Assembly (NCBI RefSeq): GCF_009725205.1
Contig: NZ_WNZY01000004.1
Location: 186,001 to 250,000, forward strand
Origin: Paenibacillus timonensis
GTDB lineage: Bacteria; Bacillota; Bacilli; Paenibacillales; Paenibacillaceae
DNA length: 64,000 bases
Reading direction: 5' to 3'
The notes beneath the pieces were generated by a model. The model was not told the DNA's origin. It saw only the letters and a list, made by a program, of their open reading frames with translations, and did not search any database. Position 1 is the stretch's first letter; every line of letters starts with the position of its first letter. A program made the translations under genes and the position numbers. This document shows positions 26,601-35,184 of this stretch, in pieces.

Positions 26601-27804
26601 CGTCGGCGATCCGTAGATAGTCTGCCGGGTAAGGCTCCGCGTGCAGCCGGATGCTGTTCACTCCGACGGAGCGACACATCCGGTACCAGTTACGGATATA
26701 ACCTTCCGTCTGCTGGGTTCCGCCTTGAAAATGCCATGAGTCGCCGCGCAGGTTCAGCGGAATCCCGTTCAGCTTAAACTGCGGGCCTTCGCACCAGAAC
26801 TCGCGAAAACCAAACGATTCCTCCAGCCGATCGATTACGCGTTCCCCGTCCAACAGTTCGAACTCCGCCCGGTACAGGAACGGCGAATCGGGGCTCCACC
26901 CCTTGGCGTCCGCCCAGTCCAAATCGAACGAAACACGGAAGACTTCCCCGCCATGATTGTTCTCGCACAGCCGCTGCCACCGGGCCGACTCGGACGAAAC
27001 CGGCTCAATCGCCCGTTCCGCCGTTAGAACCTGCCGCCCGGCACCGGTCACCGTCTCTGGGGGGCGTCCCCCATCCGGGCTCGAAGCCAGCACCCCCAGC
27101 TCGCAAACGCGAAGCCGGACACGTAGCGGTCTTTCCCCTGCAATCGCCGCCGCCTTCCCTCCCGCGCCGCCGATCACGGCGTCTGCCTCAAGCCGCCCGT
27201 TCCGGACGGAAGTGCGCAGGGTGACGTCCTCTACGGCCAGCGCCGGGTAACTCTCCAGATAAACATCCTGCCAGATTCCCCGGCAAACACTGCCAAACCA
27301 GGAACCGACGAGACCGGTCACCTTCTTGGCTCCAGAGGGTAACGTCGTTTGATCGAAGCTCCCGCAGACGAGATGCAGCTCATGCTCCTGCCCCGGCGTC
27401 ACAAAAGACGTGATATCGAGTCTTAGCGGCAGGTAGCCGTCCTCCCATACGGCGATTTCTCTTCGGTCCAAATAGATGACGGCTTTCTGCATGATGCCGT
27501 CCAGTCTCAGCACGATTCGCTGCCCGGCCATCCCTTCCGGCACTCGAAAACAGCGATGTAACACGCCAGCCTCGGCATCGTCCCATTCCTTTGGGTAACC
27601 GTACAAGTCCATCGGAACAAAGCCATGCTCGGGGATTTCGCCAAAACGCTTCCCCGGCCCCTGGGCGTAGGTTCGTCTCCAACTGGAAGGAACCCTCACC
27701 TTCTGTGCCTCATACACGAGGGATTCGGGCAGCGTGCGGCGCCGCGGCTCGCCATACAGCGGCATAAAATCCCAATCTCCGTTCAGGCATAACGTATGAC
27801 GCAT
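23620..27804 (-). CDS. Giant GH2 beta-glycosidase with glutamine-amidotransferase-like C-terminal domains
   Basis: A 1394-residue cytoplasmic GH2 enzyme, longer than the usual 600-1100. The N-terminal sugar-binding domain begins LNGDWDFMPLYGE. The catalytic barrel has acid/base E456 in LWSVQNEMRW and nucleophile E526 in LTFGEHGG. Behind it are two segments resembling class I amidotransferase-like folds (GGRLLLLEQN and GGRVLVLPAQP), then a beta-sandwich end. The start at 27804 has GGAGGAGG; the frame opens earlier, at 27888, inside the preceding gene. It overlaps that gene by 22 bases. Between about 24470 and 25100 the DNA becomes extremely GC-rich and the protein rich in Ala, Arg, Gly and Pro. 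It could act as beta-glucuronidase, beta-galactosidase or another activity. Confidence 0.85.
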   Translation of the reverse strand: MRHTLCLNGDWDFMPLYGEPRRRTLPESLVYEAQKVRVPSSWRRTYAQGPGKRFGEIPEHGFVPMDLYGYPKEWDDAEAGVLHRCFRVPEGMAGQRIVLRLDGIMQKAVIYLDRREIAVWEDGYLPLRLDITSFVTPGQEHELHLVCGSFDQTTLPSGAKKVTGLVGSWFGSVCRGIWQDVYLESYPALAVEDVTLRTSVRNGRLEADAVIGGAGGKAAAIAGERPLRVRLRVCELGVLASSPDGGRPPETVTGAGRQVLTAERAIEPVSSESARWQRLCENNHGGEVFRVSFDLDWADAKGWSPDSPFLYRAEFELLDGERVIDRLEESFGFREFWCEGPQFKLNGIPLNLRGDSWHFQGGTQQTEGYIRNWYRMCRSVGVNSIRLHAEPYPADYLRIADEEGMLIVDETAIYGSSKSMQADHPDFLEACRKHVRRLVQRDKNHPSVILWSVQNEMRWVDGRDGFRVHLPGLMTSIRELDPTRAIIAEGDNRLLSKAHTEVESRHYNIDGTIGQWDRTVPLTFGEHGGWWYICPQNSSMYVGLRAYRGTDESTLGLAEKERLFVEVARRQQVSGISTFNFAHYFMRAMPERDVVLPPPLDADLPGVKPKVIPAYSLTIHNGLLPEEEPRYRPNPAFAVMAEAFKPATIIAAEYDRCFYDEQPIDRSFDVYNDTLSARRVTVKLTVKQGETLVHDQSFDFTQGPAEPRVLRIRWQPLPVQSEGKAELTATLIHDGQPVHELMLNYRILSANLRSRPVPVNRPVAYWGNDADYETIRRLVPGCERVDREQLADRRLLTDGLLVIGSYAEDADGALERLLQAYVAQGGRLLLLEQNQLSLGKLTLSRRPFQRAHAGDYGHPVLSGIGDDDLMFWRPELAEEGPPPIIRAAFEKPVRGDFTLLLECSAGDFGDGGDLWSPLLEYRHGRGRMVANQLELMAHADRVPQACLLLRNLLAYAGGAVGEQDEAAALPTAALVRPGGPAAALLGRLRLRHAALADIAALAHAAPRGPLAPGDAPAPAPGKHGGDAAMPPGQGFGLLVAEACLLEAPGAAEAVRRHAEAGGRVLVLPAQPGQQAALARLLDRPVRVAPHETYHLAADYAHAAVRGLSPVDLFGFDKVFLSPREVVNRVLATHRLEAPGVDVLCTSVEGTAWKDFFVQGYTAEYSRLALVELNRRKARPSGVFLIEAKVGSGTVVCSQLLPDPESDKALRLYTRLLAHLGASFDDELLYEEKGDGEWAVEAMMALPCPTYVDSDAMRAYYTDPEFSLNNLGEGLYGWMQNKERRSTGLLHLANAGRDPWFLSCFVTVPEEGGAPRRGRLRVLADTSSTVEIVLNGERVAEPEQELVLNPGLNRLIAIVRGSDEDLDFGLVFLHPDGRYMKDLSYSLTLDEVEPK

Positions 27805-28493
27805 CGTGTCTCCTCCTCCGTCCGGCCCGCGTGCAGTACAAGCTCCAGCTTCCGCCAAAGCTCCTGCCCTGCCGAAACTCCCGTCCACGGGATAAAATGC
27901 GGTTCCATCACTTCGGCCCAGCGTTCCGGCTTAAGCGACGTGTTCAGCTTTCCTTTGTAGGTAGCCGGCTCAAGGGTCGCAGGCTGCTCCGAATAGAAAA
28001 ACAACAAGTTCTCGTGCAGCCCGATGATCCCGTATTTATCCCCGTCGCCCGGCATTTCTTCTTGATATTGATAATGGTGGTAGATGTAGCTCGCGGTTTC
28101 TTCGGGCTTCAGCCTTGCCAGCCTTCCGTAAGGTTCGGTCGAGCGATCCGAATGCCGCCAAGCCGCACCGATAGCGGGTTGATGGTAATGAAAAATATCC
28201 GTCATCGGCGCCCACCGCCGCTCCATTCCCGTCCTTGTCCCCGTCTCCAACTCCCCTCCCGGCCAAACGGACAACCGTTCACCAGCCGCCATCAGCAGCT
28301 GCTCCGGCGGAACCGTCTCCCGCAAGCATTCATAATACAGATAGAACCGATTCCCGTCGGCAAAAAGGCTGAGATGATCCACCTCCAGCCGTTCCATCGC
28401 TTCGGCCAGCTCAAACGAAACCTCCGACCCCCGCCAGATCTCAGCCTTCCCCACTTCATCTAGACCTTCGGCCCGGTAAATGCACCGTTTCAT
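27783..28493 (-). CDS. Tandem L-rhamnose-mutarotase-like protein
   Basis: I do not recognise a named family for the full 236 residues. The N-terminal half (1-105) resembles RhaM/YiiL mutarotase: an aminoterminal strand MKRCIYRAEG, an acidic helix, VDHLSLFADGNRFYLYYE, then RRWAPMTDIFHYH, similar to the W-MTD and final EVF-Y signature of RhaM. The C-terminal half (110-215) repeats the plan with RLARLKPEE, HHYQYQEE, YGIIGLHENLLFFYSE and a final RWAEVMEPHF. The start at 28493 has GGGAGG; an upstream open stretch lacks a ribosome site. It overlaps the GH2 start, so the two are coupled. It may interconvert anomers of rhamnose or a related sugar released from the imported oligosaccharide. This is inference from pattern only. 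Confidence 0.6.
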   Translation of the reverse strand: MKRCIYRAEGLDEVGKAEIWRGSEVSFELAEAMERLEVDHLSLFADGNRFYLYYECLRETVPPEQLLMAAGERLSVWPGGELETGTRTGMERRWAPMTDIFHYHQPAIGAAWRHSDRSTEPYGRLARLKPEETASYIYHHYQYQEEMPGDGDKYGIIGLHENLLFFYSEQPATLEPATYKGKLNTSLKPERWAEVMEPHFIPWTGVSAGQELWRKLELVLHAGRTEEETRCVIRYA

Positions 28494-28519
28494 GGCCAAC
28501 CTCCCAATAGATCGGAGAA

Positions 28520-28699
28520 ATCTATTCGAAAATTCGCATAGATTTCCCCCGTTTACGTCGATTTCAAAGCAATATACTTGAAATTTCATATACAATGAGG
28601 CTTCTGAAAGACGAAAGCCCCTAATCTATATGAAAAATCATATAGAATCCCGATTTCTGGCCGCGATCGAGGAAATGTATTCGAAAAATCGAATACAAT
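28520..28699. repeat. Four short hairpin units with common GAAA core
   Basis: The 293-base gap holds four related units: 28522-28541, 28573-28592, 28626-28645 and 28677-28696. Units three and four are perfect 8-base inverted repeats around AAAA (CTATATGA/TCATATAG and GTATTCGA/TCGAATAC). Units two and four are both followed by CAATGAG. The arms differ while the core stays, suggesting paired compensatory change. No coding frame is seen here. Confidence 0.6.
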
Positions 28700-28786
28700 G
28701 AGTTCGACCCGGCTCGCCCGCCAAATGTACAGTAACTTGCTTGTCGAGCAGTGCCAGCCGTCTCTTGCCCCAGCCCTAACTAAGGG

Positions 28787-31700
28787 TCAAGGATTCAACG
28801 ATATCCGAATATCGTCAACCAGCAGATAGTCGAACCCGCTGACATAAAAACCAACCTTGCCCGTTGGCCGATGATTCGGATCGGTGCCGGTGATTCGCAG
28901 CGAGCCGTCTACGTAAGCGGCGACGTCGCCGTCCTTGACGACCACCTTCACCGCATATTCCGTATCCGGCTGCAGGTCAAGGCCCGGCAAATCGGCCTCC
29001 GCCAGCTTCTGCCAGCTGGTGTCGTACAGGATCCAGCTGGAGGTCCCATCCGCCCGCGTCCGGTAGCCGATGCGGGTGGAACCAACCGCGTCTTGCCGGT
29101 CGAAAATATACATCACCCCGCCGTTCTCAGGCATCGAGGACGGCGTCTTCAGCGTAAACTCCAGTACATAGGACTCGAAGTCTCGGTCCAATAGACCGGT
29201 AGCGCCGTTCAGAATCTTGTAGCGGCGATTACCGTCCGGATCCGCCGTGATGCTGCGGTTCGGATCAATCGGCCAACCGTTGCCGCCGTTCTCGAAGTTG
29301 GTCTCATGCATCACGTTGGAGACGGTCACCGTAATGTCCGCTTGGATGAGCGGATTTACCGTAGACACCGCCGTGAGGATCGTTTCCCCTTCATAAACGG
29401 CGTTCACGACGCCCATGGCATCCACCGTCGCCACCGCCGGATCGGCCGATTGCCACGTAACCTCCGTCTCCGGCGTATCCGATGGATCGAAGGTGAGATG
29501 CAATTGCCGCTGTTCTCCAGGAACCATCCGTACTTGGCTTTCAACGGGAAGGATACCGGCCAGCTCCGTCGACAACGCCTTAAACCGGATATCGTCAAAC
29601 AACATGTGGCTAACGCCGGCGACGTAAAACCCGACTTTTCCCTCGGCGTTGTGTCCGGGATCCTGGCCTTTCAGGCGGAGACCGCCGTCCACATACACGC
29701 TGATGTCGCCGCCTTTGACGAGCATTTTGACTTCATATTCCGTGTTTGGCTGCAAATCGTGGCCCGGCAGCTTCACTTCCTTCAGAATTGCCCAAGCGGG
29801 ATCGTACAGAAGCCAGGCCGAGCTACCGTCCGCCCGGGTTTTGTAGCCGATCCGGCTGGACCCGCTGCCAACCTGGCGATCAAAGATGTATAGGGTCGCA
29901 GCGTTCCCGATCGTCTCCGGCGTCTTCAGCTTGAAGCTCAGCTCGTATTCGGAGAACGATTTAGAGCTTAGCGCCGAGGCTCCATTCAGCACCTTATACC
30001 AGCGGTTGTCCCCTTCCTTGACGATGCTTCGGTTCGCATCCTGGGGCCAGCCGTTCGACCCCGATTCGAAATCGGTAAAGTCCATCACGCCGTCGCCGGC
30101 TTCCACTGTAACGTTCACCGTGGCCGTGAACAGCGGATTTTCCGCCGACGCTACCGTGATGACCGTTTGACCTACCGCCAGTCCGGTCACAACGCCGCTT
30201 CCGTCAACCGAAGCGATGGCCGGATCGGCCGAGGTGAAGATCAGCGCCGGATTGTCGGCATTCCAGGGAAGAACCGCCGTTCGCAGCTTCGCCGTCTTCC
30301 AGCGATCGACCGTGACGTTGTCGTCATAAACCGCGACGCCCTGCACCGGGTAGCTGTCTTGACCGAGAGTCGTGCCCGCTTTGCCTTGGACACCGATCTG
30401 ATCAAACGGGATATCCGGAAACCCGGGAATCTGCTGGAACACTTCCGCATCCGGACGCAACGACAGATCCCCTCCCGCCAGATCAACGAAGCCGGGATCC
30501 TCCTGCGCCACCCAGTTGTTGGCATATTGAATCAGCCCAAATTTGTCGTACGCCCCGTTTTCGTTCGTCGTCGTACTGCGCGGGACCACCGGATTGTAGA
30601 TCACATTCCCCTGAAACGTATTCGTGTCCGGGTAATAACGGTTTTCCGTGAAGAAATCAGCCAGTTCCGGGTATTTCACCAGATAAGGCGTCCCTACGAA
30701 ATTGTTGTTGGCCGCAAACAAAGCCAGCCACTTCGGCATGTAATTCTTCGGCACCTGATCGTCCGGATCATCGCCTAGAAACAAATCCGCGAAATCGTAA
30801 GGCACCTTACTGTCCACAAAAATATTGTTGCGCGTCAGAATGTGGGATCCCCCGTTGTTCTTAATCGCCGAATTGCCCATTTTATAGAAAATGTTCTCGT
30901 CGATCGTCAGCCCCATCGTAAAATTGTCGGGATATACGCCTTCAACCCCGGGTTTCGTTTCCCCGATATGATGGAAATAATTGCGCCGGATCACGGTTCC
31001 GCGCTCCTGCGGCGTTTCGCCGGCATTCATGTAGATCGCGCCGAGGTCGGAGAACGTTTTGCATACATCGTAAATGTTGTTGTATTCCACCACATGGTCG
31101 TTGCCAAAAATCAACACCCCGGGATGAGGCGCGTCATGCAGTTCGTTGTGTTGCATCCGATTGCCCACGCCCGACAGCAGAACGCCGGGATTATAGGCCT
31201 TGTGATAATAGGCAAAATCGTGGATATGGGAATTTTTCACGACGTTTCTGCCTGGCGAGAGCGTCGTTTTGTTACCGCCCGTCAGGGTTACGGCCGTCCC
31301 GCCGATATGATGGATATGCGTGTTTTCGATCGCGTGGTCTGTGCCGGGGACGCCGTCGAAGTCGTTGTAATAAAACCGGCTTTGCGTGTTCACCAGGACG
31401 CCGCTGTTGGTAAAGTTGCGGATTTCGCTGTTCTGGATCTTCATATGGCTGCCGCCCATGAACACCGCCGCCGAATCGCGGCCGTTCTCCAGGATCAACT
31501 CGGAGAAGTTGATGTGCGAAGCGTCCAGCGCATTGATCATCGGCGATTTCAGCATCGTGACTTCAATCGTCGGATCGGCCGTCATAAATTCCGCATTCGG
31601 CAGAAAATATAACTTCCCCGCGGAACGGTCGATGTAATACTCGCCGGGCATATCGATTTCCTCCAGCAAGTTTTGCGCGAAGTGGAAATCGGGGTACCAG

Positions 31701-32584
31701 TTCTTGAAGATCCCGCTCATCTCTCCGTAACGAAGCGTAATGCTTTTGGCGACCGGATCGATCGAGGCGATCTTGTTATACGACCACTCCCAGCTATAGC
31801 CGAAAATCCCGTCCAGCCAAATGTCGTCCGCCTGCATCCAATATTGCGGACGATCATACGTGTACGTAAACGTCCCCCCTCGCGTATGCACTTCTCCGTT
31901 CGGGTCTTTCCGCGTCGGACCGGGATCGAGGATCTCGTCCATTTGAACGGTTCCCTCGTTCGGCCAGCGCGCCAGCGTCATGCCCTGCCCGTTGATGTAC
32001 AATTCCATGGGCGGCACCTCGCTGAGATCGTTGGCGAGATAATACCCGTGGCGGCTTAAGTTCCCATAGTCCGTGATGCCAAGTCCCGCCAAATCCGCCA
32101 CCAGCACCTTCTCTCGCGCTTCAGCACTGATGATGCGGCTACGCACGGCCTCGTCGATAACCGGAACAAATGCCGACTTCTCCAGCTGTTCGGAACCGGA
32201 GATCACCACCTTCTCGCCGGGGTACGCCGCATAGGTGATCGGTTTGCCCGCACTACCCGAATCCTGTTCCCGCAGTTCAAAGCTCGCTGATCGCTCGTAG
32301 CGGCCTTCCCGTAAATAGACCGTAACGCCTCCGGGCGGCAAGCCTTTCTCCGCTTTTAGTTCGCGAATGGCATCCCGGGCTTTCTCCATGGTTCGAAACG
32401 GGGCCTTCTTGCTCCCGCTGTTGGAATCACTGCCGTTTGTGGCCACGTAATAAACCGTGGCGCGGGGATGACCGGAATTGCCGGGATGGCTGTTTTCCGC
32501 CGCGGAAACCGCAGGCGATGCTACAGGATTTAACGTGAATAACAGACTGGCGATCATCAGCACAAGCCAACTTTGTTTCGTCAT
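28787..32584 (-). CDS. Secreted right-handed beta-helix enzyme (GH141-like) with Ig-like and jelly-roll modules
   Basis: A 1265-residue exported protein with a signal peptide to about residue 29. The N-terminal segment VYYVATNGSDSNSGSKKAPF, then ARDAIRELK, VTVYLREGRY and ITYAAYPGEKVVISG, is the entry signature of GH141-like parallel beta-helix enzymes. The helix runs to about residue 700, with H and N ladders such as NTHIHHIGGTAVTLTGG. Two copies of a pair follow: a Big_2 Ig-like domain (SADPAIASVDGSGVVTGL and QSADPAVATVDAMGVVNA) and a laminin-G-like jelly roll (FDRQVGSGSSRIGYKTRADG and its twin). No anchor is seen. GH141 includes fucosidase and xylanase activities; a lyase is also possible. 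It probably cuts the island's polymer outside the cell. Confidence 0.75.
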   Translation of the reverse strand: MTKQSWLVLMIASLLFTLNPVASPAVSAAENSHPGNSGHPRATVYYVATNGSDSNSGSKKAPFRTMEKARDAIRELKAEKGLPPGGVTVYLREGRYERSASFELREQDSGSAGKPITYAAYPGEKVVISGSEQLEKSAFVPVIDEAVRSRIISAEAREKVLVADLAGLGITDYGNLSRHGYYLANDLSEVPPMELYINGQGMTLARWPNEGTVQMDEILDPGPTRKDPNGEVHTRGGTFTYTYDRPQYWMQADDIWLDGIFGYSWEWSYNKIASIDPVAKSITLRYGEMSGIFKNWYPDFHFAQNLLEEIDMPGEYYIDRSAGKLYFLPNAEFMTADPTIEVTMLKSPMINALDASHINFSELILENGRDSAAVFMGGSHMKIQNSEIRNFTNSGVLVNTQSRFYYNDFDGVPGTDHAIENTHIHHIGGTAVTLTGGNKTTLSPGRNVVKNSHIHDFAYYHKAYNPGVLLSGVGNRMQHNELHDAPHPGVLIFGNDHVVEYNNIYDVCKTFSDLGAIYMNAGETPQERGTVIRRNYFHHIGETKPGVEGVYPDNFTMGLTIDENIFYKMGNSAIKNNGGSHILTRNNIFVDSKVPYDFADLFLGDDPDDQVPKNYMPKWLALFAANNNFVGTPYLVKYPELADFFTENRYYPDTNTFQGNVIYNPVVPRSTTTNENGAYDKFGLIQYANNWVAQEDPGFVDLAGGDLSLRPDAEVFQQIPGFPDIPFDQIGVQGKAGTTLGQDSYPVQGVAVYDDNVTVDRWKTAKLRTAVLPWNADNPALIFTSADPAIASVDGSGVVTGLAVGQTVITVASAENPLFTATVNVTVEAGDGVMDFTDFESGSNGWPQDANRSIVKEGDNRWYKVLNGASALSSKSFSEYELSFKLKTPETIGNAATLYIFDRQVGSGSSRIGYKTRADGSSAWLLYDPAWAILKEVKLPGHDLQPNTEYEVKMLVKGGDISVYVDGGLRLKGQDPGHNAEGKVGFYVAGVSHMLFDDIRFKALSTELAGILPVESQVRMVPGEQRQLHLTFDPSDTPETEVTWQSADPAVATVDAMGVVNAVYEGETILTAVSTVNPLIQADITVTVSNVMHETNFENGGNGWPIDPNRSITADPDGNRRYKILNGATGLLDRDFESYVLEFTLKTPSSMPENGGVMYIFDRQDAVGSTRIGYRTRADGTSSWILYDTSWQKLAEADLPGLDLQPDTEYAVKVVVKDGDVAAYVDGSLRITGTDPNHRPTGKVGFYVSGFDYLLVDDIRISLNP

Positions 32585-32616
32585 CGTTCTTCTTCATCCT
32601 CTCGCATGCGATATGA

Positions 32617-32649
32617 ACGGCTTTGCCCAATCTCTGCGGGCAAAGCCGT
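32617..32649 (-). terminator. Strong hairpin between binding-protein and beta-helix genes
   Basis: ACGGCTTTGCCC pairs perfectly with GGGCAAAGCCGT over 12 bases with a 9-base loop. No T-run follows, so it looks more like an mRNA-stabilising or processing hairpin than a full terminator. It may keep the upstream transporter mRNA more abundant. Confidence 0.5.
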
Positions 32650-32708
32650 CCCTCACAGCGGGTTCCTCCCTATCTCCGCTCCACGTACTCTCGTTCAGGC
32701 GAGTCCGA

Positions 32709-34247
32709 TTACTTTAAGCCTTGTTCCTTTAAGAACGCTTCAAACTGACGCGTAACCTCTTCCACATATTTGACTTCGCCCGCTTCCTTCAGCTTGCCGT
32801 ACAGCACAGGCCACGTTTCGTCGAAGTCCAGTGTACCGGTGAGGATCCCCCGCTTATATTCGCCCCACACCGCGTTCAGGTTGGCGATCTCCGTGTTCAC
32901 CGGTTCGGAATTGAACTTGAAGGCGCCAATCGGATTAACTTCGGCTTCCTGATTGATTTTTTTCGTTTCTTCCCATACGTTCTCCGGCTGTCCTTCCTTC
33001 AGGTAGGAATTGAATACGCTGCCGAAAACCCAGTCCATATTCGGGCGGTACCGGGTATCCGCCAAGGCTTCGATATAATCGCCGGACAGTTTTTTGTAAT
33101 GGACGTCTTCAATCCCGTTACAGATCAGGTTGTAAAGCTCTTTGTCGGTGTTGATCAGATTGAGCAGCATCATTGCCCGCTCCGGATTCGGCGAAGTGCG
33201 GCTGATCGACTGGTTGGTCGCTGCCGAATAACCGTTGGAATACCAGTTGCTGATCGGAACGGTGATGACTTCGTTGCCGCCGTTTTTCGCCATCACCTCG
33301 GCCTCTACGCCCGGCTTCAGCGTCACGTTATACTCCACCGCAATCTGTCCTTTGGTTTGATAATCCGCGAAGTTGGCTGTTGCTGCATCCTTGTAGATAT
33401 ACCCTTCTTTGTACCATTTGCTGACCAGTCGGAAATTGTTCAGCTCTTCCTCAGGATAACGGTACAACGTGTAAGTCGGATCGTTGGTCTTGACGAAGAA
33501 ATGGCCGTCGACCCCTGGAACCCCCCAAAACTGATCGTCATGCACCTGAGGAATGAAATCGAAGTAATTGCCGAAATTGCCAAACGGGATGATATCCGGT
33601 TCGTTTTGCTTGATTTGGGCCAGGAACGGCTCAATGTCCTCGATTTTTTGGATGGATGCCGGATCCAGCCCGTACTTGTCGGCAAATCGCTTCTGCACGA
33701 TATACCCGTAACGATTGCCGTTGATCTGCTGGTTCGGAATGCCGTAGATTTTCCCGTCGACGGTCAGGCCATCCCACATGACCTGCGGGACATCCGCTTT
33801 CAGTTCGGGAGCGTACTTGTCTAGCAGCTCGTCGATCGGCTGGATCGCCCCTTTGCGTACCAGCTCCTCCGGCTTCAGCATGTAGCCGGTCCAGAGAATG
33901 TCAAACTTCTCGCCTGCGGCCAGCACGGTGTTCATCTTCTGCACATAGTCGCCGATGGCGATCGGCATCATTTTGACGGTGGCGTTCAGCTTCTCCTTCG
34001 TGATCTTATTGACCGCTTCCTCCACCTTCGTTTGATCCGCCTGAAGTTGGGAAAGCGGATAATACCAGGTCAAGGTGACGGGCTCAAGATCGGTTGTGCC
34101 TCCCGTCTCCGCCGTTGGAGCATTTGTACCTTCCCCGCCGTTTCCAGCGTTTCCGCCGTTGCCGCTGTTCCCGTTACCGCCGCAGGCTGCAAGTACGGAT
34201 GCCGCCAGCAGAACCACTGTCAAAATTCCGATTAGCCTTCTTCTCAT
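32709..34247 (-). CDS. ABC transporter sugar-binding lipoprotein (LplA-like, DUF3502)
   Basis: A 512-residue solute-binding lipoprotein. The signal peptide ends in the lipobox VLAAC and is followed by a long Gly/Asn linker. The core is an extracellular family 1 fold, and the C-terminal 70 residues (GAFKFNSEPVN, then WGEYKRGILTG) match the DUF3502 domain of LplA/YtcQ proteins that bind oligosaccharides such as rhamnogalacturonan or other plant glycans. GGAGG precedes the ATG. It follows two permease genes at short distance. It would capture the oligosaccharides made by the exported enzymes of the island. Confidence 0.92.
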   Translation of the reverse strand: MRRRLIGILTVVLLAASVLAACGGNGNSGNGGNAGNGGEGTNAPTAETGGTTDLEPVTLTWYYPLSQLQADQTKVEEAVNKITKEKLNATVKMMPIAIGDYVQKMNTVLAAGEKFDILWTGYMLKPEELVRKGAIQPIDELLDKYAPELKADVPQVMWDGLTVDGKIYGIPNQQINGNRYGYIVQKRFADKYGLDPASIQKIEDIEPFLAQIKQNEPDIIPFGNFGNYFDFIPQVHDDQFWGVPGVDGHFFVKTNDPTYTLYRYPEEELNNFRLVSKWYKEGYIYKDAATANFADYQTKGQIAVEYNVTLKPGVEAEVMAKNGGNEVITVPISNWYSNGYSAATNQSISRTSPNPERAMMLLNLINTDKELYNLICNGIEDVHYKKLSGDYIEALADTRYRPNMDWVFGSVFNSYLKEGQPENVWEETKKINQEAEVNPIGAFKFNSEPVNTEIANLNAVWGEYKRGILTGTLDFDETWPVLYGKLKEAGEVKYVEEVTRQFEAFLKEQGLK

Positions 34248-34284
34248 GTCATGACCTCCTATGTTTCATTTGGATTGTTCTATG

Positions 34285-35169
34285 TTAACCCTTGAGGGAG
34301 CCAACCGTAAGCCCTTTCACGAAAAACCGTTGAAAGAATGGAAAGATCACCAGCATCGGTCCGCCGGCTAGAACGGCGATGGCCATTCGTGCCGAGTTAT
34401 TGGGAAAGCTCGACAGATCGATACCCAACTGCTGCGTAAACTCGGAATTGGAGGTAAGAAACTCGATGCTTTTTAGGGTTCGCACCAGCAACAGCTGCAG
34501 TGGCACCTTGTTCGGATCGTCGATATACAGCATCCCGTTGAACCACTCGTTCCAGTAGGTGAAGGAGATCAACAGGCCCAGCGTGGCCAGCGCCGGCGTG
34601 GACAGCGGCAGGATAATGCGGAAGAAGATACGATATTCCCGCGCCCCGTCGATTTTGGCCGACTCGATGATTTCAATCGGGATTTTCGACATGAACCCTT
34701 TCATCACCATAATGTTAAACGGCGACAGCAGCACCGGCAGGATTAACGCCAGCAAGCTGTCCTTCAGGTGCAGGTATTGCGTCATCAGGATGTACGAAGG
34801 CACCAACCCGCCGCTGAACAGCATCGTGAAGAACACGTAAAACGTCGTAATCCGGTTATACCGGTAGTCCGGCCTGGAGATGACGTAAGCGGTCATCGCG
34901 GTTAATAGCAAGCCGGTCAACGCTCCGATTACGGTCACCGTGATCGTCACCCCGTAGGCCCTTAGCAAAATATCAGGAGCGTCCAGCAAATATCGGTACG
35001 CGTTCAAGCTGAACGATTCGGGAATGAACTGATAACCGTTTTGAGTCAACGACTTCTCGTCGGTCAAGGATACGGCAACAACAAGCAGAAACGGAAGAAT
35101 GACGACCAGCGATAGGACAACAAACAGGAGATGTAGTCCGATTTGAGAAAGTTTGATCGTTTTAGGCAT
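34285..35169 (-). CDS. Carbohydrate ABC transporter permease (LplC/YtcP-like)
   Basis: A 294-residue membrane protein with six predicted helices. The EAA loop, with SAKIDGAREYRIFFRIILPLS, is the contact with the ATPase. An N-terminal LPFLLVVAVSLTDEKSL and a C-terminal RFFVKGLTVGSLKG are typical of LplC-type permeases. The shared ATPase (MsmX-like) is not encoded here, which is normal for these systems. It is spaced 15 bases after the partner permease and 37 before the binding protein. Confidence 0.93.
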   Translation of the reverse strand: MPKTIKLSQIGLHLLFVVLSLVVILPFLLVVAVSLTDEKSLTQNGYQFIPESFSLNAYRYLLDAPDILLRAYGVTITVTVIGALTGLLLTAMTAYVISRPDYRYNRITTFYVFFTMLFSGGLVPSYILMTQYLHLKDSLLALILPVLLSPFNIMVMKGFMSKIPIEIIESAKIDGAREYRIFFRIILPLSTPALATLGLLISFTYWNEWFNGMLYIDDPNKVPLQLLLVRTLKSIEFLTSNSEFTQQLGIDLSSFPNNSARMAIAVLAGGPMLVIFPFFQRFFVKGLTVGSLKG

Positions 35170-35184
35170 TGTCGCATCCCCTCC

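Noticed and set aside
28520-28699. CRISPR-like array
   Set aside because: The repeated units are short hairpins of varying sequence, with uneven spacing and no cas genes.
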